Origin: Valencia hispanica
Lineage: Eukaryota > Chordata > Actinopteri > Cyprinodontiformes > Valenciidae
Direction: 5' to 3'
Length of the DNA: 64,000 nucleotides
Assembly (NCBI GenBank): GCA_963556495.2
Contig: OY747713.1
Span: 29,028,961-29,092,960, forward strand
A model generated the notes under the pieces. It did no database searches, was not told the origin of the DNA, and saw only the letters and a list, made by a program, of their open reading frames with translations. Both the position numbers and the translations under genes were made by a program. Positions 1 through 10,649 of the stretch are shown one piece after another. Every line of letters begins with the position of its first letter. Positions within the stretch are counted from its first letter, which is position 1.

Positions 1-523
1 GAAGTGTGACATAAATAAGTCCTTTGAGATGCCTGAAAAACGCACAGTGTAAACCGGGCATCAGGCAAAGGAGCTTGTGTCTCCATTGCCCTCCATCTTT
101 CTTGCCGACTGTGTCTCTATACCACTGCAGCAGTGCCAGCCGCTGTCAACATGTCAATCACAGCACAGACCACGCCCAGCCCTCTCCCCCCCAAGTGTTC
201 TCTGGTCCACCAGGCAACACCTCCTTTTGGCACATTTTTCAAACAGGGAATGTGTGTGGAGTAAGGCTCTGGTTGAGGGGGAGTTGCTCTTTAAAGGAAA
301 AATATATTTTGTACATATATAGGCCCCACTTAAATATAAGCCACAGGTTTTCATATTGTAACGTGAGACATTTACACAGGAAGACGGTATACGGAAGATT
401 TAATTTTTTTTATTTAAGACATGCTTTTTTTTTCTAACTCTGCCTGAAATTCAGCATTACCACCAAAATGACATCAACACCAACATGACAGCAACATGCC
501 TGGTTAGAAAAGAAAATATATTT
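1..523. other. Intronic sequence, no gene
   Basis: This stretch lies upstream of the first mobile element and should belong to the gabbr2 intron that precedes the exon at 4396. About 60-300 is less AT-rich than its surroundings and is briefly open in two frames. It shows no splice-bounded exon or protein motif that I recognise. A conserved non-coding element is possible but cannot be judged from one sequence. Confidence 0.4.
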
Positions 524-1598
524 CAGTGTTTCCCACGGATTAGAAAGCAATGTGTGGTGGTCTGCCGCGGGGGGTGTAGGGGGGGTGGCGTTAGAGGTTT
601 TGCCGCGTGGTGGAGGATGGAGGTAGAGGTTTTGGGGATGGGTTCCTAAAGGGGGATTTCCTAATTCCTAAAGGTTAATAATTAAAAAAAAGTTAATAAT
701 TGGTTACACAGACTGTATTACATTCATTTTAACACCCTATACAACAATATACACATACACCCTATACTGTACACATACCGTACCAAAAAAACAGCCTTTT
801 TGTATCAAAAACTGCCTTATATAAACAGCCTACTTGCTGCAAAGTGTGCAACTTTTGTTAGGGGACCTTATTTTGCAGGGCATAATAAAAAAGATTCTAA
901 AGGGTTGAAGCCTGAAAATATTGTAAACAAATTAATAACATAACTAATTACACTGGTCGGACTGTTAAGCTCTGTTTCAGACTGATACCTCATCCTCAAC
1001 ACCTGCCTCTTTCAGTCGCAGAAAATACTTCTCAATACTCATCTGGATTGAAGCAGCAAACATTCAGTGTAAGAGTAAAGAAATGACAAAACATTATTTA
1101 TAATACGTTTATTTGATTCACAACAACCCAACTAGGCTAGCCTACATTTTACCGCAAACTTGTGACTATAGTTAACTTTCTAAAGAAGGCGTAATCGCTT
1201 GTTTGCTAAGGGTCAGGACCTACAGTAACATCAACACACTGAAATTATTGTATTCAGAATATAAAACATTTTATTGCTCTTTTTAACCTGTGATTGAGTG
1301 TTAAAAGTGTTCACGAGATGCCAACCTTTCGTCTTCTCTTCACCAAATAGGCCACGTCTTCCACGGATGATAGGCCACAGGTGATCCAGACAGACGTGGT
1401 GTGCACGGAGGGGAGGGGCTGTGTGTGTTTATGTGTGTGTTAGAGAGAACGAGAGGGACGCGTGAGTGACAGAGAGACGAAGAGAGAGCAGGGAAAGGAA
1501 ATGGAGCTGAACGAATACGCTGCATGTTTTAAATAGCGTAAAAAAGAAACGCAATATGTGACGGACGCCAAAGATTCGTCTATGTGTGGGAAACACTG
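524..1598. mobile_element. hAT-like non-autonomous element (MITE)
   Basis: The ends are inverted copies of CAGTGTTTCCCAC (left end at 524, right end at 1598), a terminus I associate with abundant fish hAT miniatures. The inside has no transposase frame. It includes a G-rich patch near 570-640 and AT-rich filler. The expected 8-bp target duplication is not visible: 516-523 and 1599-1606 do not match. Either the flanks have decayed or one end has been rearranged. The hAT assignment is from memory of the terminus; the inverted ends are seen directly. Confidence 0.65.
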
Positions 1599-1995
1599 TA
1601 CTTTAGCCATACCAGAAAAGTCTTAATCGATATCTTTACCTTCCTCTTGCACACTAAAGCCAACTTCTCACCATCGATTCATTGATGCCAAGCTTGCATG
1701 CAGTAGCTCTATTTTCTTCTTTGACGGCCAGCTCGATTGCCTTTAACTTTAAAGATGCAACAAATTCATGTATTTGTGTGTATTTCATGATGAGGGTGTG
1801 TGCATGAAAACTACAGGTAGCGTCTTCTTCGGCGCATAATCTTTCGCCACATGTCTGTCTCACTTGTGTGCTTCCTGCTATAGTGTCCCCTGGAGGCCGG
1901 TAAAAATTTATAAATTAGCCGCATCATTGTATAGGCAGCAGGCTACAGAGCGTGAGAAAAAAGTAACGGCTTATAGACCAAAAATTATGGTAAAT
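1599..1995 (-). pseudogene. pogo/Tigger-like transposase remnant (DNA-binding domain)
   Basis: A minus-strand frame ends at 1654. Its last 36 codons (about 1657-1764) resemble the Brinker/CENP-B-type helix-turn-helix at the N-terminus of fish pogo-like transposases, with a KLKAIELAVKE core followed by KLGINESMVRSW. A stop follows directly and no catalytic DDE region is present. The right side (about 1890-1995) has the 'ataagccgc' and 'cggcttata' type sequence that I associate with pogo-like ends. The piece abuts the right end of the hAT-like element. This is a fragment with no functional frame. Confidence 0.5.
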
Positions 1996-3708
1996 GCCAG
2001 TGTCTTTTATGCATAACATTTATAATAGGTGAGTTGGCTGTGTTCGTAGTTTATTGCAGAATTCTGAAATTTAACAACATAAGGACTTTTGTTTTATATT
2101 ATGGATCCCCATATGCTTATGTCAAACCCTCTTGGCCCAGGTGTAAGCTACAGCGAACTTCACGCCACATTCATGTGAAAAAATAAACTGTACAAAGTAG
2201 CAAGGGTTTTCACCACTTAAATCCTGTTTTAAGGCACAAAAATCAGGATGGATATTTTGATCCATGGGAATGGCAGATCATCAGGGCACATTCAGACTTG
2301 GCATAAACTTCCATGTAGAGTGATCTGATTACACTCATAATATATGAAATACATATCTGAAATCTGTAAATCTAGGCCACATAAAAAACCTACTTTCTAA
2401 CCGGATACATCTTTATGCTACAAGCAGAGTTATCATCTGGATTTCTCCCAGATAAAAAGGAAACTAGTAACAAACATAACAAAACCAGGCACAGCTGTAA
2501 GCTAATTTAATACTAACAATTTGCTCTGCAAACATTCTGAAGAATTTCTTTTAACCTAAATTTTGGAGGCATTCATTTGTTTTTATGATTCCTTGCCAAT
2601 GTAAAGTATAATGCTGTGATGTCAGTAGTGTAGTCTCTGTGTTGGTTTGTCATCCACTTATAAATAAATGTCATCACTTTGATTCAGATTAAAGTTGTGC
2701 AGAAGACAGCTAATAGCCTGCCAGCCAGCTACAGCAGGTTTTCATGTATCTTTTCATGTATATCAAATCTTCCAATCTCTTTGTGTGGACCCTGAGTTCT
2801 GTTGTTAAGCCTCCAATAGTGGTATGCTTATTTACTTCTCTAATAGTGAATCTCGAATCAAAAACCAATCAGTCTTGTAAAGCGCTTCTTTTTTGTTGAA
2901 AAGTCCATTAAATAAGGTATAAATGGTGCATAGTCATCTATTTAAATTTTTTAGATACTTTAAAAAGGAATGTTTTTTCTCAAGATCCAAGATGTTTATT
3001 AGAAGTCTCACGAAGACGTTTTTGACTGACATTGGAGTATTCCACCTTGAATTCAGGATCTCTTGATTTTTAGTCCTGTCTTCTTAACTGAGCTCTTTGC
3101 AAAGAAATCCAGCTTTGTGCATATTAATGTACAAATAAAGGACACTTGAACAGTTATTATTGAAGTTAGCATCATTTATGTGTTACAACTCTATCATGAT
3201 GGTTATGTATGTAGTAGTCCTGACTAGAAAGCAAAACAGACATTTTCCTTATGGCAAAAATTTGAACCTGGTCTCTGTTGACATCCAAAAAGTGTCTTCC
3301 CTGACCCTGTTGCTCCATACTTTACCAACCATTCAAATTAAAATGTGTGTTTCCATCTATAAATACAGAGTAAAAATGTAAATGTCATATCATATTTACC
3401 ACTATTCTCTCAATTCTTCACACAAAAAAATCTAATAAAGATGCCTTTGAGATTCATTTTATGCTTTCTGACATGGCATTGGTTACAGATTATTGGAGTC
3501 TGTTTCTGGTCTGGAAGTTTACAGTCTAGCTGGCACGTCTTCCCCAAACATTTCATCTGACATCACCTGTCCCTCAGAGTAAAAAGAAACCCACTAACAA
3601 CTTATTGTTGATCCTGTTTACATTTCTCCTCACACGTTCCATCTATGGATAACAGTTTTTTTATACCTCCTCCATTTTCTCAAGTCTTCAGTGTTTCTTC
3701 AAGCAATC

Positions 3709-3733
3709 ATTGCTTGTGAGATTCACAAGCAAT
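3709..3733. repeat. Perfect 11-bp inverted repeat, 3-base loop
   Basis: ATTGCTTGTGA at 3709-3719 and its exact reverse complement at 3723-3733 flank a GAT loop. The stem is too short for a microRNA precursor. It may be chance or a transcription-factor palindrome. Confidence 0.6.
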
Positions 3734-4321
3734 TCTGTTTAAGTTTTTACTACTACTTATGATACTTCTGATTTTAGAGTTGGTATCTCAGAATCAGGAG
3801 TGATTGACTTTATTTGGATTAAGGAGAACTGAAACAGACACTGTGAGGAGAAAAGACAGCATGAAACTGAGCTGCAACTTTCATCATCATTATCTATAAA
3901 TAGAATTTCATTGATTATTTCAAATACGAAACAATGTGTTATCTACATCCATTTAATACAGAATTACCATTTTCAGTGTCAAATTACTTTTCAGTATTTT
4001 AAGGGATTGCCATCAGGAACATCATTTGGAAAAAAAATCAAAAAATCAAAATTAACTGTGATTGCATCTTTGCATCTTTTGGTGTCCGTCTGTTTTACTC
4101 AATCATTTATGGTTCATTCAGACCAATAAAGCTATTGGTTGTTTGCTGGTTTATTGTGTTCATTTTTCAATTTCATTCACTAAGTTACATACATACTGCA
4201 CCCAAGTTTTGTCCTCATCTTGATTTTTGTGGCGAAGCCCAGGACTTGTAATTGAATCTGGTTTGATTTATTTAGGTAGTTTGAATGCTGTTGTTGTCAT
4301 AAAGTTTAATCAAAATGTTTC

Positions 4322-4395
4322 CTTTTTCCTTTCTTGTGTTCCTCTAACACCCCGCCCCACCACCCTCTCTCCACTATATCTGTCTGTGTTTGCAG
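4322..4395 (+). promoter_or_regulatory. 3' splice acceptor tract of the gabbr2 exon
   Basis: A long pyrimidine-rich run (TTTCCTTTTTCCTTTC and then C/T-rich sequence) ends in TTTGCAG at 4389-4395, immediately before the coding exon. This is a strong vertebrate acceptor and fixes the exon start at 4396. Confidence 0.85.
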
Positions 4396-4533
4396 TGTGA
4401 CAATGCCAAAGGGCTGAGGGCCTTCTTTGACGCCATATGCTATGGTCCCAAACACCTGATGATCTTCGGAGGTGTGTGCCCTTCTGTGACCTCCATCATT
4501 GCAGAGTCTTTGGAGGGCTGGAATCTGGTTCAG
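4396..4533 (+). CDS. gabbr2: GABA-B receptor subunit 2, internal coding exon
   Basis: GABBR2 is the G-protein-coupling subunit of the heterodimeric class C GPCR for GABA at the plasma membrane; its large extracellular Venus-flytrap domain supports assembly with GABBR1. The exon is open in one frame for exactly 46 codons. It begins [14 protein letters not shown] and continues through [16 protein letters not shown] to GWNLVQ. This fits my recollection of the vertebrate GABBR2 segment after DTE, with a few conservative changes. It lies in lobe 1 of the ligand-binding-like fold and includes Cys residues of the ectodomain. The acceptor is TTTGCAG and the donor is CAG|GTAGGG at 4534, so both intron phases are 0. 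No other gabbr2 exon was found, so the flanking introns are long. GABBR1 would differ at most of these positions. The rest of the gene lies outside the window. Confidence 0.9.
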
Positions 4534-4944
4534 GTAGGGGTTTACTGTATATGTGATCACACATATGTGTTTGAATGCATGCTTGTGTTTGTGTGTGTGC
4601 TACACAGCACAGCCAATTTATCCTGTCGTACGACATTTCATTTAATAATACACTTCTGTGTGTTGTTTTTTTTTGTTTGAGTTAACACAGTAAAGTTTTT
4701 CATCGTTGTACATTGCTGCTTTAGGGAACTTACAGGAATAAAACTTTTGGGTCAGTTTGGTTGTACCTGCCGATAACGTGCAAACTAACTGATTTGGAAT
4801 TAAAATAACTGTTACAAGAGGAGCTATTTTTTAACTCTGTATCTCGTGTATGTGTGTGTACTAGATAATTAGTTATTAGATGAAATTATGATATACACAC
4901 CACTTTGGTACTGGAATGCACTTCCTTGCCATCAGAACTGCTTT
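4534..4944. other. Start of the downstream gabbr2 intron
   Basis: The donor GTAGGG at 4534 opens the intron. A TG-rich stretch at about 4555-4605 and AT-rich sequence follow. No gene is seen. Confidence 0.6.
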
Positions 4945-5260
4945 CATTCTTTGTTTCATAGATTGGATAAGGTGTTGGAAACATTCCTTTTGAGATTTTA
5001 GTCCATATTGCCATTAGAGCATCACACATTTGTTGCAGATATGTTGGCTGCAAATATGTTGGCTGCACATATGTGATGCAAATCTCCTATTCAGTTACAT
5101 CCCAAAGGTGCTGTACTGGATGGAGATCTGGCAAAGCACACTAATTGACATGTTTGAAACAGTTTGAGATGGTTTGAGTTTTATGACCTAGTGCATCATT
5201 CTGTTGTAAGTATCCATAAGAACATAGGTACAGTGCTTGGGTCCAGCTTCACTGTGCAAA
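4945..5260 (-). pseudogene. Degenerate Tc1-like transposase fragment
   Basis: Read on the minus strand, this follows the C-terminal half of the transposase family also present at 60.3 kb. Recognisable stretches are 'gtccatattg' near 5000, 'tgatgcaaatctcc' near 5076 and 'catcccaaaggtgct' near 5098. There are many stops, a short duplication of 'atatgttggctgca' at about 5040-5070, and no intact ends. It is an old, truncated copy. Confidence 0.6.
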
Positions 5261-6285
5261 CCATAAGGTTCTACGAGAAAGCTGGTAGCTGATCAGTGAG
5301 CGTCAGCCTTCTCTCCATTTGCTAATTATTTCAAATGTTGGTTTGACATTTCAGCATTATTCTTCCATACAGCTTACAAATTGTGTTTTGTACGCTGCTC
5401 ATATTTCCAAACTAGGTTGAAGGGTGTTTTGGCACTTGCTTGATCTAATCAAAGTGTAAGGACTCAGATCTGTTGAGCTAATTACATATACATTCATATT
5501 TTACTATTCATTTACACCAGGTTCTGATATTGACATTAGCTGGCATTAGTTCAATGCAGCATCAGCACTGCACACTGGGCAAATTAAAAACCTTTAATTC
5601 TTACATTTTGCTCATTTTTGACCCATTGGGTTATGGTTTACTTGCTCTGTAAGTACCAGTGAGGGAAACTACCTCCTTCCAAATAAATCATTTAATTTGT
5701 TGTAAACCTTGCAAAGGTTATCGGGCGTAGATAAGGAGGAAGGAAGCTTGTGCTTGAAAGAGAGAGCAAAATTGAAGATGCTGCATTTTGAACTGAATGT
5801 CACAGAATGTTTTACATTTCTCCTGCTTGCAGGTACATTGAATCTGCTTCTTTTCATATTGCTCTATGCTTGCTATCTTGTTCAGGTCTTTTAAGAGGGA
5901 AAATATCAACATGAAAAGGTGTTAATAGTTGGGTGTTTTTGTGTCTGTCTATATTTTGTCTTAGTTATAATACCAGTCTACATAGAAGGTTCCAGTCATG
6001 GCTAAGTTCCAGGTGTCCTTAAACTGTCTGGTGTGTGTGTTTGCTCTCTTCTCTGTTTTTATTAGTTTGTTTGGGAATGACACCTCTGAGAGGAGCAGTA
6101 GCACTCTTTTGCTTTAAAAAACACAATGTTTGGAGCAATTTGTTCTCCAGAGCACTTTACCCAGTAAGGGCTTCTCAGCTACCAATACAAATACTGACAC
6201 CAAAAGATTGTGGCCAGTCTTTTCCCAAAATACACATTGTGTGGTTGTCTTAGCACACTGGACCAAGTAATTTGGTGAAACTAGA
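5261..6285. other. Intronic sequence, nothing recognised
   Basis: Short random frames only. There is no element end, RNA gene or exon that I can support. Confidence 0.5.
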
Positions 6286-6440
6286 ATTGCATGCTAATGG
6301 CTGGCAAGATAAAGCATTTTCACAGAACCTTGTAAAAGTAATAATATCCTTTAATCATTCTACATTTTGTCACATTACAACCACAAACTTCTTTGTAGTT
6401 TATTGGGAATTCAATGAGATGGGTGAATGCCAAGTAGGGC
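6286..6440. mobile_element. Tc1-like terminal-repeat fragment
   Basis: The stretch around 6358-6410 ('acattttgtcacattaca', then 'accacaaactt' and 'tattgggaattcaatg') resembles a terminal repeat of a fish Tc1 family. Only one end is present and no transposase follows. Assigned from memory of the repeat sequence. Confidence 0.4.
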
Positions 6441-6461
6441 ATCATTGTACAGTGGAAGAAA

Positions 6462-7040
6462 AAGTCACTATCCAGTATGAAACAGCAAAGATTCTGGGTT
6501 ACATCAGGGAGAAGGTTCCTGATGACAAACTGCTAAATAAATGTCTTAGGAAGCAGAAAACCAGAGTGTAAGAAGAAGACCAGGAGGAATGATCATGGAG
6601 AGACAAGCCTGTACCACCAGCAGATTGAGGGCTGGACCAAAGGGTTGCACAGAAGCATTAATCATGGCAGCACAGAAACAGGGTATCCGTACAAGAGCAA
6701 TCGAAGCCTCAGTCTACCACACCTGACAGGACCCAACATGCAGGCTGGACAAAGATGCTGGTGAAACAGTCCAGCATATAATACCTTGGTGCAATATGCT
6801 GGCACGTAAAGAAAGCAGACATGGAACGTCAGAACCCAATGGATGGAATAGTGGACAAAAACATATGACAAAACAACAGAATATGCCGGAAGTCCCCAAG
6901 TCAGAGAGGGTGATACCTCCAAGAGTGATTAAGAATTCAATTCAATTTCAATTCAAGGCTAAGACTCTTTCTGATCTAAACTGATAAACAGGTCATGGCC
7001 AACCAACTGGCCATTGGGGTAGTAGACAAAACAAAAATAC
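6462..7040 (+). pseudogene. Remnant of an RLE-type (R2/R4/NeSL-group) LINE pol
   Basis: The conceptual plus-strand reading, with stops, preserves the C-terminal part of a retrotransposon polyprotein. About 6655-6720 encodes TEALIMAAQ followed by TRAIEAS. From 6739 comes CRLDKDAGETVQHI and then PWC, a CCHC-type zinc knuckle whose second Cys has become Asp. About 6796-6984 continues through VPKSERVIPPRV to QVMANQ. The place where a restriction-like endonuclease usually has a PD dipeptide reads LA, followed by VVDK. RLE LINEs carry this knuckle plus PD...D order after the RT domain. The RT itself is missing. The frame is dead and eroded, clearly older than the RLE unit at 61.5 kb and from a different lineage. 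Confidence 0.65.
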
Positions 7041-7837
7041 AATAGAGTAATCATACACAAAAGGTTTACTCTTAATTAATTTCATTCCTCTTTTTTTACA
7101 ACTGAACTGTTGGATTGCTAAAATAATATCACAAACATAATCTGATTGAGGACATTTCAAACATCTTCCTCTTCTTTGCACTTTTGAATTTAGTGCAATC
7201 AATAAAGTCTTCACATATCTTTTTAGTACAGGGACTCAAATTTCATCTCTGATGACAGATGCAGTTTAAGAAGAGAGAATGAAAAAAGTTTTGTCTAAGA
7301 CAAAGAATAGCCTGTCTGAGCCATAAGGCGAGATGAGTGAATCCCACACCCCACAACTCCTCTGTTTTTCTCCTATTTTAGTTGGAATCAAGTTTTTAGC
7401 CTGATAATTCTGCCAACCTGCTTAGTCTGTCCTGACATACCTTCTTCCAAAAACCTTGGTTTATGAGGAAATAGGAATTTTTTTTCATGGCAATTATATG
7501 AGCTAGGCTTAATAAGCTCATCATTTCCACATCAAAACGGGGAGCTGGCAGATGCTATCTACAGAGCAGAGAGCTGAGAACAACCAAGAAAAAGAAGGAA
7601 AAAAGAAGAAGCTTAATCATTCAGTCATAAAAATAGTTTCAATCAGTGGTAGTGCCTAACGAAGTCAACTTTAAAGGCTTGACTGAAATAAGCTCACACT
7701 CCCTACCTTCACGATGGCATAAATACACTTCTAAATGCAAATACAGTTGCTATACTTGAGAAACTGCATGTTTTAGAAAGCGTAGAAAAAAATCTGTATA
7801 ATTAGCAGGTAAAGTCTTCCCTGGACAACAATGTCAT
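7041..7837. other. Intronic sequence, nothing recognised
   Basis: AT-rich sequence with short random frames. It ends where the TCAA tail of the minus-strand LINE begins. Confidence 0.5.
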
Positions 7838-8316
7838 TCAATCAATCAATCAAACTTTATTTATAAAGCGCTTTTCATACAAAATTGCATCTCAAAGTTC
7901 TTTACAGATTAAAATGACCCCACATAACCCCCCCTCCCAGAATAAAGACATGATCACAGTTATACCCCCCCATCTGCCATGCACGCACACACTTAAAAGC
8001 AACAGTAAAGAAGGACATTGGGCCGAGTATGGATGAGCCAAGTAAGGAAACACCATCAGGAGAGCCATCTGCATTGGCAGCAGCAGATCGACTGCAACAG
8101 CCAAGGCACCGGCCCAGGGCGCCCAGTGGAGGCAAGGCTGAGACCCCCACCTCCACCCAAGGACTACCTGGAGAGCACCCAGGCAGCTACAGCCGAACCA
8201 CCGCTCCCGAAGCAGAGGGCTCCCACAGAGGAAACACTGGGAGAAAGATTAAAATAACAAGTTTAAATATTAAAATAAAGAGTAAATAAGAATGAGATTA
8301 AATAGTAAAACAATTA

Positions 8317-8520
8317 CAGGTCCTTCTCAAAAAATTAGCATATTGTGATAAAGTTCATTCTTTTCCATAATGTAATGATAAAAATTAGACTTTCATATAT
8401 TTTAGATTAATTGCACACCAAACTGAAATATTTCAGGTCTTTTATTGTGTTAAAACTGATGATTTTGGCATACAGCTCATGAAAACCCAAAATTCCTATC
8501 TCAAAAAATTAGCATATTTC
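8317..8520. repeat. Tc1 copy 1 left terminal IR/DR
   Basis: This roughly 200-bp arm is complementary to 9701-9904. It contains two directly repeated copies of TCTCAAAAAATTAGCATATT, at 8325 and 8499, the likely transposase-binding direct repeats. Confidence 0.85.
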
Positions 8521-8594
8521 ATCCGACCAATAAAAGAAAAGTGTTTTTAATACAAAAAAAGTCAACCTTTAAATAATTATGTTCAGTTATGCAC

Positions 8595-9575
8595 TCAATA
8601 CTTGGTCGGAAATCCTTTTGCAGAAATGACTGCTTCAATCCAGCGTGGCATGGAGGGAATCAGCCTGTGGCACTGCTGAGGTATGGAGGCCCAGGATGCT
8701 TCAATAGCGGCCTGGAGCTCATCCAGAGTGTTGGGTCTTGCATCTCTCAACTTCCTCTTCACAATATCCCACAGATTCTCTATGGGGTTCAGGTCAGGAG
8801 AGCTGGAAGGCCAATTGAGCACAGTAATACCATGGTCAGTAAACCATTTACCAGTGGTTTTGGCACTGTGAGCAGGTGCCAGGTCATGCTGAAAAATGAA
8901 ATCTTCATCTCCATAAAGCTTTTCAGCAGATGGAAGCATGAAGTGCTCCAAAATCTCCTGATAGCTAGCTGCATTGACCCTGGCCTTGATAAAACACAGT
9001 GGACCAACACCAGCAGCTGACATGGCACCCCAGACCATCACTGACTGTGGGTACTTGACACTGGACTTCAGGCATTTTGGCATTTCCTTCTCCCCAGTCT
9101 TCCTCCAGACTCTGGCACCTTGATTTCCGAATGACATGCAAAATTTGCTTTCATCCGAAAAAAGTACTTTGGACCACTGAGCAACAGTCCAGTGCTGCTT
9201 CTCTGAAGCCCAGGTCAGGTGCTTCTGCCGCTTTTTCTGGTTCAAAAGTGGATTGTAGCCCATTTCCTGCACACGCCTGTGCATGGTGGCTCTGGATGTT
9301 TCTACTCCAGACTCAGTCCACTGCTTCCGCAGGTCCCCCAAGGTCTGGAATCGGTCCTTCTCCACAATCTTCCTCAGGGTCCGGTAACCTCTTCTCGTTG
9401 TGCAGCGTTTTCTGCCACACTTTTTCCTTCCCACAGACTTCCCACTGAGGTGCCTTGATACAGCACTCTGGGAACAGCCTATTCGTTCAGAAATGTCTTT
9501 CTGTGTCTTACCCTCTTGCTTGAGGGTGTCAATGATGGCCTTCTGGGTAGCAGTCAGGTCGGTAGTCTTACCCAT
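8595..9575 (-). CDS. Tc1-like transposase, DD34E, uninterrupted frame
   Basis: This enzyme catalyses cut-and-paste transposition into TA sites; it binds the terminal repeats and cuts both strands. The 326-codon frame starts at MGKTTDLT. Residues about 7-55 form the first helix-turn-helix with SQSAVSRHLSG, and GRKRCTTRR is a basic linker resembling the GRPR hook. A second HTH follows. Catalytic residues are D141 (LFSDESKF), D231 (FQHDLAPAH) and E266 (SPDLNPIENLW), with exactly 34 residues between the last two. Length is near the family's usual 330-345. Compared with copy 2 it lacks seven residues before PLL (after MGY), in the second HTH, which could reduce DNA binding. No stops or frameshifts are present. 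It is transposon cargo rather than a host gene. Confidence 0.92.
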   Translation of the reverse strand: MGKTTDLTATQKAIIDTLKQEGKTQKDISERIGCSQSAVSRHLSGKSVGRKKCGRKRCTTRRGYRTLRKIVEKDRFQTLGDLRKQWTESGVETSRATMHRRVQEMGYNPLLNQKKRQKHLTWASEKQHWTVAQWSKVLFSDESKFCMSFGNQGARVWRKTGEKEMPKCLKSSVKYPQSVMVWGAMSAAGVGPLCFIKARVNAASYQEILEHFMLPSAEKLYGDEDFIFQHDLAPAHSAKTTGKWFTDHGITVLNWPSSSPDLNPIENLWDIVKRKLRDARPNTLDELQAAIEASWASIPQQCHRLIPSMPRWIEAVISAKGFPTKY

Positions 9576-9700
9576 GATTGTGGTTTTGATTAATGAACCA
9601 GGCTGGGAGTTTTGAATAGCCTCAGGAATCTTTTGCAGGTGTTTAGAGTTAATTAGTTGATTCAGATGATTAGGTTAATAGCTCGTTTAGAGAACCTTTT

Positions 9701-9904
9701 CATGATATGCTAATTTTTTGAGATAGGAATTTTGGGTTTTCATGAGCTGTATGCCAAAATCATCAGTTTTAAAACAATAAAAGACCTGAAATATTTCAGT
9801 TGGTGTGCAATGAATCTAAAATATATGAAAGTTTAATTTTTATCACTACATTATGGAAAAGAATGAACTTTATCACAATATGCTAATTTTTTGAGAAGGA
9901 CCTG
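9701..9904. repeat. Tc1 copy 1 right terminal IR/DR
   Basis: Inverted partner of 8317-8520 with a few mismatches. The inner and outer repeat copies lie near 9707-9726 and 9877-9896. Confidence 0.85.
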
Positions 9905-10211
9905 TATAACATTTTAACACTGATAAAATTTAGAATCATTTAGTGTAAAACATTGATAAAGTTTAATAAGGTACTGTAAAACATGCAGAGCAATTAAGCA
10001 GATACTAATAAATAATAATCAGTTAAAAGCTAGGCTAAAAAGGTGAGTCTTGAGCCTGGTCTTAAAAACATGAACGTTCTCTGCGGTCCTGAGGCAGCCT
10101 GTTTCAGAGGTGAGAGCCATAAAACTGGAAAGACACCTCACAATGAGTGTGTGTCATGACTATTGGGATGACAAGGAGACAGCTGCAAGAGGAGCGCAGA
10201 GACCGCGAAGG

Positions 10212-10649
10212 TTAATATGGTAAAAACAGTTCTGAAAGATAAGAAGACCCAAGACCATTAAGAAAGTTAAAAACCATTAAAAGAACATTAAACTCGATCC
10301 TAAGACACACGGGGAGCCAATGCAGTGATTTTAAGACCGGTGTAATGTGCTCCAGCCTCCTGGTCTTTGTCAGGACACGTGCTGCTGAATTTTGTAGGAG
10401 TTGTAAACCTGATATATTCTTTTTGAGAAGACCAGAAAGCAGGGCATTGCAGTAATCAATTCTGCTGGTGATAAAAGCAAGCATCAGTGTCTCCGTGTTG
10501 GCCCGAGAGAGAATGGGGCGGATTCTGGCAATGTTCTTTAGTTGATAAAATCCTATTTTAGTAATATTTTTAATGTGAGGGATAAAAGTCAGCTCAGAGT
10601 CAAAAATCACGCCCAGGTACTTCACTTGTAAAGAAGGATTAAAAGACAT
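10212..10649 (-). pseudogene. LINE A copy 1, C-terminal part of ORF2
   Basis: The minus-strand frame encodes the region downstream of the RT active site in CR1/L2-type ORF2: LGVIFDSELTFIPHI, then ITSRIDYCNALLSG, LLQNSAARVLT and LKSLHWLPV. The first residues are not a true protein start. The segment continues the RT fragment at 15684-16137, from which LINE B separates it. Tail-end homology to 49997-50413 is close. Confidence 0.85.

Larger units (their letters stand above)
1996..4395. other. gabbr2 intron upstream of the exon
   Basis: This is AT-rich sequence with no recognisable gene or mobile element and only short random open frames. A small perfect hairpin sits at 3709-3733. The last 75 bases form the splice acceptor tract. 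Confidence 0.6.
8317..9904 (-). mobile_element. Tc1-like DNA transposon, copy 1 (1588 bp)
   Basis: The element starts CAGGTCCTTCTCAAAAAATT and ends with its reverse complement, flanked by TA at 8315-8316 and 9905-9906. The terminal repeats are about 200 bp long. Each carries an inner near-copy of the outer 20-mer (left arm at 8325-8344 and 8499-8518), the IR/DR layout of many fish Tc1 elements. One transposase frame lies on the minus strand. It sits inside the 3' UTR of LINE A copy 1. A near-identical but broken copy lies at 33982-35549. Confidence 0.95.

Noticed and set aside
3709..3733. Hairpin as a microRNA precursor
   Set aside because: An 11-bp stem with a 3-base loop is far too short, with no flanking complementarity.
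7892..8289. Frames on both strands with proline-rich content
   Set aside because: They lie in the 3' UTR of LINE A copy 1 and recur, equally non-conserved, at 49232-49626 in copy 2.
8595..9575. Domesticated host gene from a Tc1 transposase
   Set aside because: The frame lies between intact terminal repeats with TA duplications and a near-identical decayed sibling exists at 34 kb, so it is an ordinary transposon copy.
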